Positions 43,676 through 52,228 of a DNA stretch of 64,000 nt are shown here, one piece after another. This DNA comes from Desulfobacteraceae bacterium. GTDB taxonomy: Bacteria; Desulfobacterota; Desulfobacteria; Desulfobacterales; Desulfosarcinaceae. The DNA is taken from assembly GCA_024230435.1 (NCBI GenBank), contig JAAERL010001167.1, positions 62,001 through 126,000 on the forward strand, read 5' to 3'. Made by a program: the position numbers and the translations under genes. The stretch's first letter is position 1. Every line of letters starts with the position of its first letter. The notes beneath the pieces were generated by a model. It was not told the DNA's origin. It ran no database searches and was given only the letters and a program-made list of their open reading frames with translations.

Positions 43676-46600
43676 TTACTTCCATAAGGCTTTAAATCGC
43701 GAATCTTGACCAGTGCTGATTTCAACATTTTTAACCGGCCCGCCCAATACAGGGGGCTTTGAAATAACCCAGGATAAATAATTTACGGCTAATTTGTTAA
43801 AGGGCATCTTGCGCAAAGTGGACAAGGTCCGCTCATTAAGGCCCATTTCGCGCAATAGGACTGTAGCATTATAGGCTTTATCAGGATCCTTGTTTTGAAG
43901 CATCCATAACATCATTGAAGGCAAAGCGCCTTGGTCCTTGGCCAAAAGTTCGTTTGTGATCTTTGTGGCCGCAAGTTGTGATATGCCGCCCTCGGATTCT
44001 TGGCCCTTATCTTGTCCCAACATATTCATTTTCATCAGATTCGAATCCAACAATTCATTAACTTTGAGCTGGCTTGAAACTATATCAATAATATTGGTCA
44101 GATTAGGAATTTGCTGCTCATTCTGCAGCTCGGGATTATCTTCAAGAGCATTTTTCAAAATATCGACCGCCGATTGCAGTTTTCCGTTTTTCAAATCAAG
44201 CTCGGCTTCTTCCAAGACCCGTCCAACGTTTTTTATTTGATCGATGGTTAACAATTCTTCTTTATTGGCTTTTTCCAAATCCTGTTTAACCATTTTAAAA
44301 CTTTTATTAATGATCCTGTAGCATAAGTTCTGAGTCGCCATAGTGGTATGTAAGAAGGCTAACTGGATATCAGTGTAGTGGGCTTTATTTTTTTCATTAA
44401 TATGATTTAATGATTTAATTCCCGCCTTAATGCCTGCCGCGGAGTTAAGCCATTTACTTTGTTTTTCTATCGTTTCTACAAATTTGGCAGTGATTTGAAA
44501 TCGCAGAGCGCGAATATTATTTTCCAATTTGTGAGCACGTTTTCTAAAATCATTGGTATTCCAATTGCTTGTATGTGACAAATCCATTTTTATTGCGATT
44601 GGATTCGGGTGGATTTTTTGCCTGCCTACCTCGTCTTTAACATCCAGGATCTTTTTAGCTATTTCATCAATGGCTTTATATTCATCTAGGAATTCTCTTT
44701 CATCGAAATTTTCATCTTGGGAATTGTCCCTAATTTGTCTTTTTTTAAAGTCTTTGATGCCTACGAGTAATTCGGCTGAAACATTTTTGATCACCCTCTT
44801 GGCAAAACGGGTTTTATAAATATTGAATTTTTCGATTCTTTCAGGTTCGTTTTTATCTTCACGGTGCATGTAATTTTGGAAATTCTCTCTGGCCTCATTT
44901 TCATTATAGCTCATTTTAATTTCGTTGAAGCTGTGATAGGCCGTGAAGGCCGTTGTAATAAGGAGCCATAATCCACTCTCCAAATTTGCGGCTTTTCCGA
45001 ATGCAGTGGCAATTGCAATTAATGATTCCTTTTCTGTGGCCTTTAGTCCGGCTTCAACGCCCCACCCAATAAAACCGGATGTGAAAAGACTCTCGGAGAA
45101 CCCGTAAGCAAGTTGAAGCGCTTGATCATTTTCGGCTCTTTTGATAAGATTCTTAACAGCCGGTTCCAGTTCCAGCTGGTCATTTTCCATATCTTTAATC
45201 AAGGTTATGATACGGTTTTTCATATATCCTTTAAAACCATACTTAGTGAGGGCTTCTTTGAAAGCTGAATAGCAATCATAGAGTGAAGTCGACATAGCCA
45301 AAGCACTCATACCGGCGCTTACTCCATAAAATACAGGCACCGCGGCGGCTGAGGGGCCGCCTATAAATAACATAACCAGCAGAGCAGAGGAAATACCACG
45401 GCGGCCCGAATCAATTATTACTTCGGCCACTTCAATAGCAGACATATCACCTCCATTTTTCATGGTCTCGCCCATGGCAAGGGTTAGTTCGGCAATAGTG
45501 AGCGATTTTACAGCTTCCTGAAAATTTGAATCATCATTTTTTATGATGTATTCGTTTAGGAGCTTAATTTTGCCTTCGGCTTCCTCTTTAAGTTTTTTGC
45601 CTTCAACATTGAGCTTTAAATGGTTTATTATTCCTTTGCCTTGCTTAACCATTGTTAAAAGATGATATGCTTGAGTACCAAGGATGCCGAATTTTTCGGC
45701 AGTTATATCAGAGCCACTCCTTATATAATCTATTCCTCCTTTACTCGGGCCAAGGGTAAGGAACGCGGAGATACCTATATTTGCAGTAAAAATTTGAAAG
45801 TAATCCCAATAAGGCGATTCTTTATACTCAATCATACCATGCAGTTGAAGGTTATCTTTTTTATGCTCAATCGCACCTTGCTCTTGAAGGTTATCTTTTT
45901 TTACGGCGGGTGTTTTATTTTTAGCATTCCTCAGAGACTGGTCATAGGACTCTATCCAGTTTTCGTGTCCTTTCGTCTTGGAGCTGTCGCACCATTCGTT
46001 AAAAGCATCATTTTTGGCTTTTCCGATCTCAAGAATTTTTTGTGCAAAAATATGGAGCTGGCCCGATATTCCAGGATCTGAAAGCATTTTATCCCAATCA
46101 TGACGAAATTCCTTAGCAAAGTCTTCAAGGCTTGCTTTAATTGTATCCGTACAGTCACCGTGGTAAAGATTGTTGATAAACTGGAAATAAGCCTTTTGTG
46201 TTTCACGTCTTAATTCGAATCCTAGGCTTTTTTTAATTTCTAATTGGTCTACCAGCCTGTCCCAGCCATCGGTAACCAGCAGGCAGTTAGCCGCCATTTT
46301 ATTTTTTAGGGTTTCATTGTCCAGAGAAGCATAATAATTAGATGCTTGATCTACATTTGATAGTCGATTATTCACCGAAACCGCATGCGGATTGGACATT
46401 TCCCAAAGAGCGGTGGATAGCGAAGATCCGGTCCTTATATTGAGAAAAGGGTCCAAGGACTTCTTGACGTTGTTCAGCTTTCCGTCTTTAAATTTTTTAA
46501 CGGCCTTTTCCGCAAAATCTAATTCAAGCGAAAGAATTTGGGCACTGTTTTTTACGGCCTTGGGATTAACCGGTTTTCCTTGCGGACTAAGCTGCGCTAT

Positions 46601-48667
46601 TAAGTTATTACCAGCTTCAACAGCATTTATAGGCAAATATCTTTTCCAACTGGTAAGATACCGCACCCATTTTTTATCATTTGGAATATTAGGTATTGAA
46701 TTCCATTGCTGGTAAAAGTATTTAACTTCCTTCAATTTTCTGTTATAGCTGTATTGCTGATTAAACCACGCCTTAAAGTTATTATCATTATCAAAATGAA
46801 ATTTTAATTCTAAAATATTTTTTTTGGCTTTCTCGCTTGACTCAGATGACTTAAAATCAACCTTTTCAAATTCAATTTTTAAGCTATTTAACGCGTTGCT
46901 AATTTTATCCTGCTTATGGTGCTGGCGCACGCTTTCAGTAAATTTATTCCACTGTTTTTTTACCTCGGTCATTCCTTTTTTTTCTTCATTAAGTATTAGC
47001 AGATTGTTAACTTCCTTGGTTAACTGATTGAATTTTTCGCTAAATACTTTGCCACTTTGTTTAAGTGCAACGTATGCTTCTATCATACCTGCCGATTTAT
47101 TTTGATTGCCCCCTTTAATCCTACTTTCAATGCTATTACGACATTTATTCAAAAGCAATATCTCTTCTTTGTCCGACCATAAATTATTTTTATTTAGAAA
47201 CCTAACGAATTTTTTCTGATTGCTATTTTCATCACCGATCTTTTGTGCGGCAGTTGTAAACTCGTGTACAGCAGTTGTAAACTCGTTGAATTTTTTATCA
47301 AACTCTTCAGCTTTATCCTTACCACCTACAATTATAAAAAACTTTGATTCTTCATCTTCACCCAAGGGCTTAACATCATCCTCGATAGATTCAGTTATAA
47401 ACTCCTCGAATTTTCTATCAAAGTCTCTACCGATAACCCTACCACATGCAGTTATAAAATTTTTGACCTCTGTATTGCCTACTTTTTTTAAAGCATTGTA
47501 TGCACTATTTATCCCTTCATCGACAGCTTTATCAAATACAGTTATAAACGCATCGAATTGCGTATGATCTCTAACAGGGTCCCTTTGATATCTATTTATA
47601 AACTTATCGAATCCTACTTTTACTTTTACTTTAATATCATCACTATAAATGTCCTCATCCTTTGCACTCTCAGCAGCGATAATCGTATCATATGTAGTTA
47701 TAGAATTAATGAACTTTTCCTTAATTTGCTCAGCGTTTCCACTTCCATTAACTCTATCATTATAATATTCCTTTATAAATTCTTTGAATTTTTTTGTAAA
47801 GTCTATCTGGATAGGATCTTTTAATTGCTCTTTGTAAGACTTAATAAATTTTTTCAAATCTCCAGCAGAGACATAACTGGACCTGTACATAGCTATAAAC
47901 TCCTTGAATTTCGCCTTAATGCTATCAGCACTATCCTTATCAGTGAACTTTATATATTCAGTTATTAACTCGTTGAATTTTTTCTCAATGCTATCAGGTC
48001 TATCCTCGTCATGGATTGCTTTATTTAACTCTTTGGATTTTCGGATAATTTTAGTATTAATTCCATTTAAAAACTTCTTATATTTTTTCTCGATGTCATT
48101 TTCGGTATTTTCTAACTCTTTGTATTGTTCCTCAATGCTTGAAAACATAGCCGTTTTATATGCAGTTATAAAATTTTTGAAATTTTCCTGAATGTCAATA
48201 ACGCTATCCGCTGTGTCATAGGCCTTTAGAAAATCTTCCCAGGCCGTTTTCAGTTCTGCATTTTTCGGACTTTTTGCCATCATCGGTTGCAATTTTATGC
48301 GCAGTTTATTCATATCGCGCTCGAAAGATATAACCTCTGACATAGTAAATTCTTTTGTTGAGATATCAGAAATTTTGATCGGGGTCAGAGCCTCGTTCTT
48401 TAGACTTTCCTCAGTATCAGTTTTTCTTTCCTCAGTATCAGTTTTTCTTTCCTCAGTATCAGTTTTTCTTTCCTCAGTATCAGTTTTTAAGTCATTGGAG
48501 CTGAACGACATTTGCCTTGCGCGAAATCTGCGGTTGCCTGCCCGGTGCTTCTGGTTAGCAGGGTAAAGAGCGTATATGCGTTCTTCTTCTCTATTTTCCG
48601 AAGCCGTTTCGTTAGTATGAGTATTTTTTCTGTTATCGATAAATCCAATTTCATAATCAGAGTTCAT
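43676..48667 (-). CDS. 1,663-residue repeat and helix-rich protein, unknown function
   Basis: Begins after GGAG and ATG 48667; no signal peptide. Residues about 60-88 hold four KTDTEER tandem units. From about 115 to 480 there are a dozen or so degenerate repeats of the form F..FI..Y about 30-45 residues apart, in a Lys/Glu-rich helical region. Around 1,110-1,160 and 1,195-1,260 lie hydrophobic Gly/Ala-rich segments that could insert in membranes. The last 250 residues are helical (TPR/HEAT-like). AT-rich with codons unlike the housekeeping genes. It heads a cluster with the OTU-like protein; a secreted or cell-contact protein is an inference. Confidence 0.65.
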   Translation of the reverse strand: MNSDYEIGFIDNRKNTHTNETASENREEERIYALYPANQKHRAGNRRFRARQMSFSSNDLKTDTEERKTDTEERKTDTEERKTDTEESLKNEALTPIKISDISTKEFTMSEVISFERDMNKLRIKLQPMMAKSPKNAELKTAWEDFLKAYDTADSVIDIQENFKNFITAYKTAMFSSIEEQYKELENTENDIEKKYKKFLNGINTKIIRKSKELNKAIHDEDRPDSIEKKFNELITEYIKFTDKDSADSIKAKFKEFIAMYRSSYVSAGDLKKFIKSYKEQLKDPIQIDFTKKFKEFIKEYYNDRVNGSGNAEQIKEKFINSITTYDTIIAAESAKDEDIYSDDIKVKVKVGFDKFINRYQRDPVRDHTQFDAFITVFDKAVDEGINSAYNALKKVGNTEVKNFITACGRVIGRDFDRKFEEFITESIEDDVKPLGEDEESKFFIIVGGKDKAEEFDKKFNEFTTAVHEFTTAAQKIGDENSNQKKFVRFLNKNNLWSDKEEILLLNKCRNSIESRIKGGNQNKSAGMIEAYVALKQSGKVFSEKFNQLTKEVNNLLILNEEKKGMTEVKKQWNKFTESVRQHHKQDKISNALNSLKIEFEKVDFKSSESSEKAKKNILELKFHFDNDNNFKAWFNQQYSYNRKLKEVKYFYQQWNSIPNIPNDKKWVRYLTSWKRYLPINAVEAGNNLIAQLSPQGKPVNPKAVKNSAQILSLELDFAEKAVKKFKDGKLNNVKKSLDPFLNIRTGSSLSTALWEMSNPHAVSVNNRLSNVDQASNYYASLDNETLKNKMAANCLLVTDGWDRLVDQLEIKKSLGFELRRETQKAYFQFINNLYHGDCTDTIKASLEDFAKEFRHDWDKMLSDPGISGQLHIFAQKILEIGKAKNDAFNEWCDSSKTKGHENWIESYDQSLRNAKNKTPAVKKDNLQEQGAIEHKKDNLQLHGMIEYKESPYWDYFQIFTANIGISAFLTLGPSKGGIDYIRSGSDITAEKFGILGTQAYHLLTMVKQGKGIINHLKLNVEGKKLKEEAEGKIKLLNEYIIKNDDSNFQEAVKSLTIAELTLAMGETMKNGGDMSAIEVAEVIIDSGRRGISSALLVMLFIGGPSAAAVPVFYGVSAGMSALAMSTSLYDCYSAFKEALTKYGFKGYMKNRIITLIKDMENDQLELEPAVKNLIKRAENDQALQLAYGFSESLFTSGFIGWGVEAGLKATEKESLIAIATAFGKAANLESGLWLLITTAFTAYHSFNEIKMSYNENEARENFQNYMHREDKNEPERIEKFNIYKTRFAKRVIKNVSAELLVGIKDFKKRQIRDNSQDENFDEREFLDEYKAIDEIAKKILDVKDEVGRQKIHPNPIAIKMDLSHTSNWNTNDFRKRAHKLENNIRALRFQITAKFVETIEKQSKWLNSAAGIKAGIKSLNHINEKNKAHYTDIQLAFLHTTMATQNLCYRIINKSFKMVKQDLEKANKEELLTIDQIKNVGRVLEEAELDLKNGKLQSAVDILKNALEDNPELQNEQQIPNLTNIIDIVSSQLKVNELLDSNLMKMNMLGQDKGQESEGGISQLAATKITNELLAKDQGALPSMMLWMLQNKDPDKAYNATVLLREMGLNERTLSTLRKMPFNKLAVNYLSWVISKPPVLGGPVKNVEISTGQDSRFKALWK
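48405..48488. repeat. 21-bp minisatellite, four units, in coding sequence
   Basis: CTTTCCTCAGTATCAGTTTTT is repeated four times exactly (48405-48425, 48426-48446, 48447-48467, 48468-48488), encoding KTDTEER units of the giant protein. The unit is a multiple of three, so copy-number change would alter length without breaking the frame. Confidence 0.92.
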
Positions 48668-49234
48668 TGTTCATCTCCATTAGAGCCGTTATTAGTTAGT
48701 ATCAGATGAATAGAGCTGCATAAACAATACATAATATCTGTTGCCGAAAAAAAAGATAATTAATCAAAAATCAATACCGTAGAAAGTATATTTATTTTTT
48801 GAGATAATCTATATTAAGCCCTCCTTTGCTTGATATTATCCTATATTCATACCGATTAAAGCTTTTTGCGGCTGGGTCAAGCCACTATGAGACATATTAA
48901 TTATTCTATTTAAGTCCAATTTTAATACCCGGTTTCAATGCCATTGAGTATAAATAATAACCGGGCTAAAACGTTGCTGCTAATATATTCTGCAAAACCT
49001 ATACCAATATTTTTCATATGAGACGGCATTGCTAAAAGCCTACAAACACTGTGTTTATACGATTTGTAAATTTGCGATGACTCCAACAAAATCATATTTA
49101 TCCAAATCTGTTGGCAACAAATCTTAAAACAATGGCAACAATCTTGGCAGAAGAACAGAACAAAAAAAACGTGTATTGATGGAGCTTTGATGATATAGAA
49201 TCCGCCAGGCAACGCTATGAATGTAAATTGATAA
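48668..49234. other. AT-rich intergenic region upstream of the giant gene
   Basis: 567 bp with no supported gene. It must contain the promoter for the reverse-strand cluster. The right end is bounded by a miniature element. Confidence 0.5.
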
Positions 49235-49391
49235 GGCGATTGCCGGAAAAGAATATACCAGATTGAGCAGAATTTTTTTTCGTATTCAAGGCGTGCCAAA
49301 GTTTGCATACTTTATGTATTCGGGCTTTGGCATAACGCAGAAGACGGGAAAAAAGACATACAAGATGGTATATTCTTTAACAGAAATCGCC
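49235..49391 (+). mobile_element. Miniature inverted-repeat element, copy 4 (157 bp)
   Basis: Starts GGCGATTGCCGGAAAAGAAT, ends TTAACAGAAATCGCC; TAA at 49232-49234 and 49392-49394. It ends 15 bp before the ATG of the LVIVD-repeat gene, leaving only the ribosome-binding site between, so that gene's promoter must be in or upstream of the element. Confidence 0.9.
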
Positions 49392-49406
49392 TAAGGGGGG
49401 GCAATT

Positions 49407-51896
49407 ATGTTTTTTTGCCGATTGTTACTTATAAAATTGCGTGTACTGAGCATTTGCTGGGTAATATTCTTATTGCTTTTTGGCTACACAGGCGCGGCTG
49501 AGCGCAGTGGAATTGCTGATATGATGGCAGATGACTCTGATGCCGGAGTTGTTACCGGCCGGGCGCTTTTATCCGGGCCATTGGCGGAAGCTGTAGTTTT
49601 TATTTACCGTTATGATGATCTTGAAAATAAAATTTATTCCACAACCGTCACAAAATCAACACAGCTTTCCATAACCGGATTTTTTGAGATACCGAAAAGT
49701 ATTTTAGAAGATAATATGCTTTTTGTAATTAAGGTTTCCGGGGGGCTGGATCTTGACGCCGATGATGATGAAGCAATCGATGATTCACCTGCCGTAAACC
49801 TGGGCGTACTTCATTTAACTGCCACAGGCAACCAGCTCAAATCAGGCGGATTTACGGTTAATATCTTAACGGACATAATTTATCATAAAGTCTCCTATCT
49901 GCTTTTGGCCGGATATTCTCAGCAAATCATTGAAAAACAGATTAAGTGTTATTCCAAAAGTCTTCTAAAACAAGATGTAGACGGAGACGGCGATATGGAT
50001 CAAAAAGATCTTCTGGTATGGGATCCGATGACAGATAAAGATAAGGCGGGGCTTGAGTGGCCGTTTTTTGAGCGTTGCATCGATGCTGTTTACAGCAACA
50101 AGTTTTATGCGGATGAGCTTGCACAGCTCCGGAGAAATATTATCGGTTCGGCAGACACTGCTGAATATGCGGAGCATATTGCGGTAGACGGTGATTACGC
50201 CTATGTCGCAGACGGCTATTCCGGTCTTCAGATTATCGATATCAGCAATCCTTTTGCGCCGATTATTACCGGTGCTATTAGTACGCCCGGATTAGCCAGT
50301 GCGGTGGCGGTTTCGGGTAACTATGCTTTTGTGACCGATGATCAATCAGGTCTTAGAATCATTGATATAAGTGAGCCTTACAAGCCGGTTAAAGCCGGGG
50401 CTGTGGATACGCCCGGATTAGCCAGTGCGGTGGCGGTTTCGGGTAACTATGCTTTTGTGGCCTGCGGTCAAGCCGGTCTTCAAATCATCGATATCAGCGA
50501 TCCTGCCAAAGCGTTTGCCGCCGGTGCTGTCAATACGCCTGGTTTAGCCAGTGCGGTGGCGGTATCGGATAACTTTGCTTTTGTGGCCGATGATCAATCC
50601 GGTCTTCAGATCATCGATATCAGTGATGTTTCCAATCCTGTTACTGCCAGTGTAATAGATTCGCCTGGATTTATCCGGGCAGTGACAGTTTGCGGCGGTT
50701 ATGCTTATGTAACAGGCGAAAAATCCGGCCTTCAGATTATCAATATCAGCGATGCTTACAATCCGGTGGTAACCGGCTCGATAAGCACGCCGAGCCATGG
50801 CTGGGGCGTAACGGTAAATGAACATTATGCCTTTGTTGCGGACTATTCAGACGGTCTTCAAGTCATTGACATCAGCAATCCATTCAATCCAATATTTGCC
50901 GTTACCATCGATACGCCGGACTATGCTTTCGCTGTAGCGGTAAAAAAAGGTTATGCTTATGTGGCGGACAGTGATTCCGGTCTTCAGGTCATCGATATAA
51001 GTGAGCCGTCCAATCCGGTCATTACCGGTGTTGCCGATACGCCGGGATCTGCAAAGCATATTAACACTTCAGGCAATTATGCTTTTGCCGCAGATAGCGA
51101 TTCGGGTCTTCAAATCATAGATATCAGTGATGTGTCCAATCCGGTCATTACCGGAAGTGCCGATACACCGGCAAAAGCCGTGGCCGTGACAATCTCCGGC
51201 AATTATGCTTATGTCGCCGATAGCGATTCGGGTCTCCAAATCATAGATATCAGCAATACCGCGAATCCGTTTATCGCCGGTTCTTTAAAGCTGCCGGGCC
51301 CCGCAATGGCTGTTGAGGTATCAAATAATTATGCTTATGTTGCGGCTTTGTTGTCCGGTCTTCAGGTCATCGATATCAGCGACCCATTCAATCCAGTCAT
51401 TGCGAGCAGTGCCGATACACCGGGTTATGCTTTCGATCTCACCGTATCGGATAATTACGCTTTTATAGCTGACGGTCACTGCGGTCTCCAAATTATCGAT
51501 ATCAGCAATCCGTCAAGCCCGGTCATAAAATGTGCGATCAACACGCCGGGTTTAGCCCGGTCGGTGAGTGTATCGGGAAATTTTGCCTATGTGGCAGACG
51601 GCTATTTCGGTCTTCAGATCATAGATATCAGCGGCAAAAACAATCCTTATATTACAGGCACAGCAGATACGCCCGGCTATTTAGAAAATATTACAATTAG
51701 AGGCAACTACGCTTACGGGGCCGATGGCTATTCGGGTATTCAGATAATCAATATCAATGATCCGTTCAACCCTGTCACTGTAAGCGCTCTGGATACGCCA
51801 AACCACGCTCACAGCGCTACGGTATCAGGCGGTTATGTTTTTGTGGCAAATTACTCCAGCGGTTTAACTATATACAGGGCAATTGCCGAAGAATAA
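49407..51896 (+). CDS. Secreted LVIVD-repeat (beta-propeller) protein
   Basis: 829 residues. A hydrophobic N-terminus ending near GAAERSG is a signal peptide. Residues about 45-155 look like a carboxypeptidase-regulatory-like beta domain; DVDGDGDMDQKDL (about 191-203) is a calcium-binding EF-hand/dockerin-type loop. From about 250 on there are 14 repeats of about 42 residues with the core Y(V/A)ADxxSGLQIIDIS, the LVIVD repeat; fourteen would suit two seven-bladed propellers. GGGGGG precedes the ATG. Likely extracytoplasmic binding or adhesion. It is bracketed by two same-orientation miniature elements. Confidence 0.82.
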   Translation: MFFCRLLLIKLRVLSICWVIFLLLFGYTGAAERSGIADMMADDSDAGVVTGRALLSGPLAEAVVFIYRYDDLENKIYSTTVTKSTQLSITGFFEIPKSILEDNMLFVIKVSGGLDLDADDDEAIDDSPAVNLGVLHLTATGNQLKSGGFTVNILTDIIYHKVSYLLLAGYSQQIIEKQIKCYSKSLLKQDVDGDGDMDQKDLLVWDPMTDKDKAGLEWPFFERCIDAVYSNKFYADELAQLRRNIIGSADTAEYAEHIAVDGDYAYVADGYSGLQIIDISNPFAPIITGAISTPGLASAVAVSGNYAFVTDDQSGLRIIDISEPYKPVKAGAVDTPGLASAVAVSGNYAFVACGQAGLQIIDISDPAKAFAAGAVNTPGLASAVAVSDNFAFVADDQSGLQIIDISDVSNPVTASVIDSPGFIRAVTVCGGYAYVTGEKSGLQIINISDAYNPVVTGSISTPSHGWGVTVNEHYAFVADYSDGLQVIDISNPFNPIFAVTIDTPDYAFAVAVKKGYAYVADSDSGLQVIDISEPSNPVITGVADTPGSAKHINTSGNYAFAADSDSGLQIIDISDVSNPVITGSADTPAKAVAVTISGNYAYVADSDSGLQIIDISNTANPFIAGSLKLPGPAMAVEVSNNYAYVAALLSGLQVIDISDPFNPVIASSADTPGYAFDLTVSDNYAFIADGHCGLQIIDISNPSSPVIKCAINTPGLARSVSVSGNFAYVADGYFGLQIIDISGKNNPYITGTADTPGYLENITIRGNYAYGADGYSGIQIININDPFNPVTVSALDTPNHAHSATVSGGYVFVANYSSGLTIYRAIAEE

Positions 51897-51917
51897 CCCA
51901 AACCCGAAGGTGCTTTG

Positions 51918-51953
<36 letters not shown>

Positions 51954-52009
51954 TCAACCAGCATAGCCGCACAACATGCTCTATGGCCAAGTTGGTTGAC
52001 AGGCTCTTA

Positions 52010-52181
52010 GGCGATTGGCGGAAAAGAATATACCAGATTGATCTTCGATTTTTTTTCGTATTCAAGGCGCGCCAAAGATTGATGATCAGTTTGCATACTT
52101 AACGTATTCGTACCTTTAGCATAACGCACAAGACGGGAAAAAAGACATACAAGATGGTATATTCTTTAACTGCAAATCGCC
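52010..52181 (+). mobile_element. Miniature inverted-repeat element, copy 5 (172 bp)
   Basis: Starts GGCGATTGGCGGAAAAGAAT, ends TTAACTGCAAATCGCC; TTA at 52007-52009 and 52182-52184. Long version like copy 1, sharing the TGATCAGTTTGCATACTT insert. Confidence 0.9.
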
Positions 52182-52228
52182 TTAGCACAAGCATAAGTGA
52201 TATATTCGCATCTTCCAAACCTTAATAA

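Noticed and set aside
48922-49308. 128-residue reverse-strand open frame
   Set aside because: Part of it is translated from a miniature element and no ribosome site is present.
50150-51880. Regular DNA repeats that could be mistaken for a CRISPR array
   Set aside because: They are in-frame LVIVD protein repeats of about 126 bp with gradual divergence, not short repeats with unique spacers.
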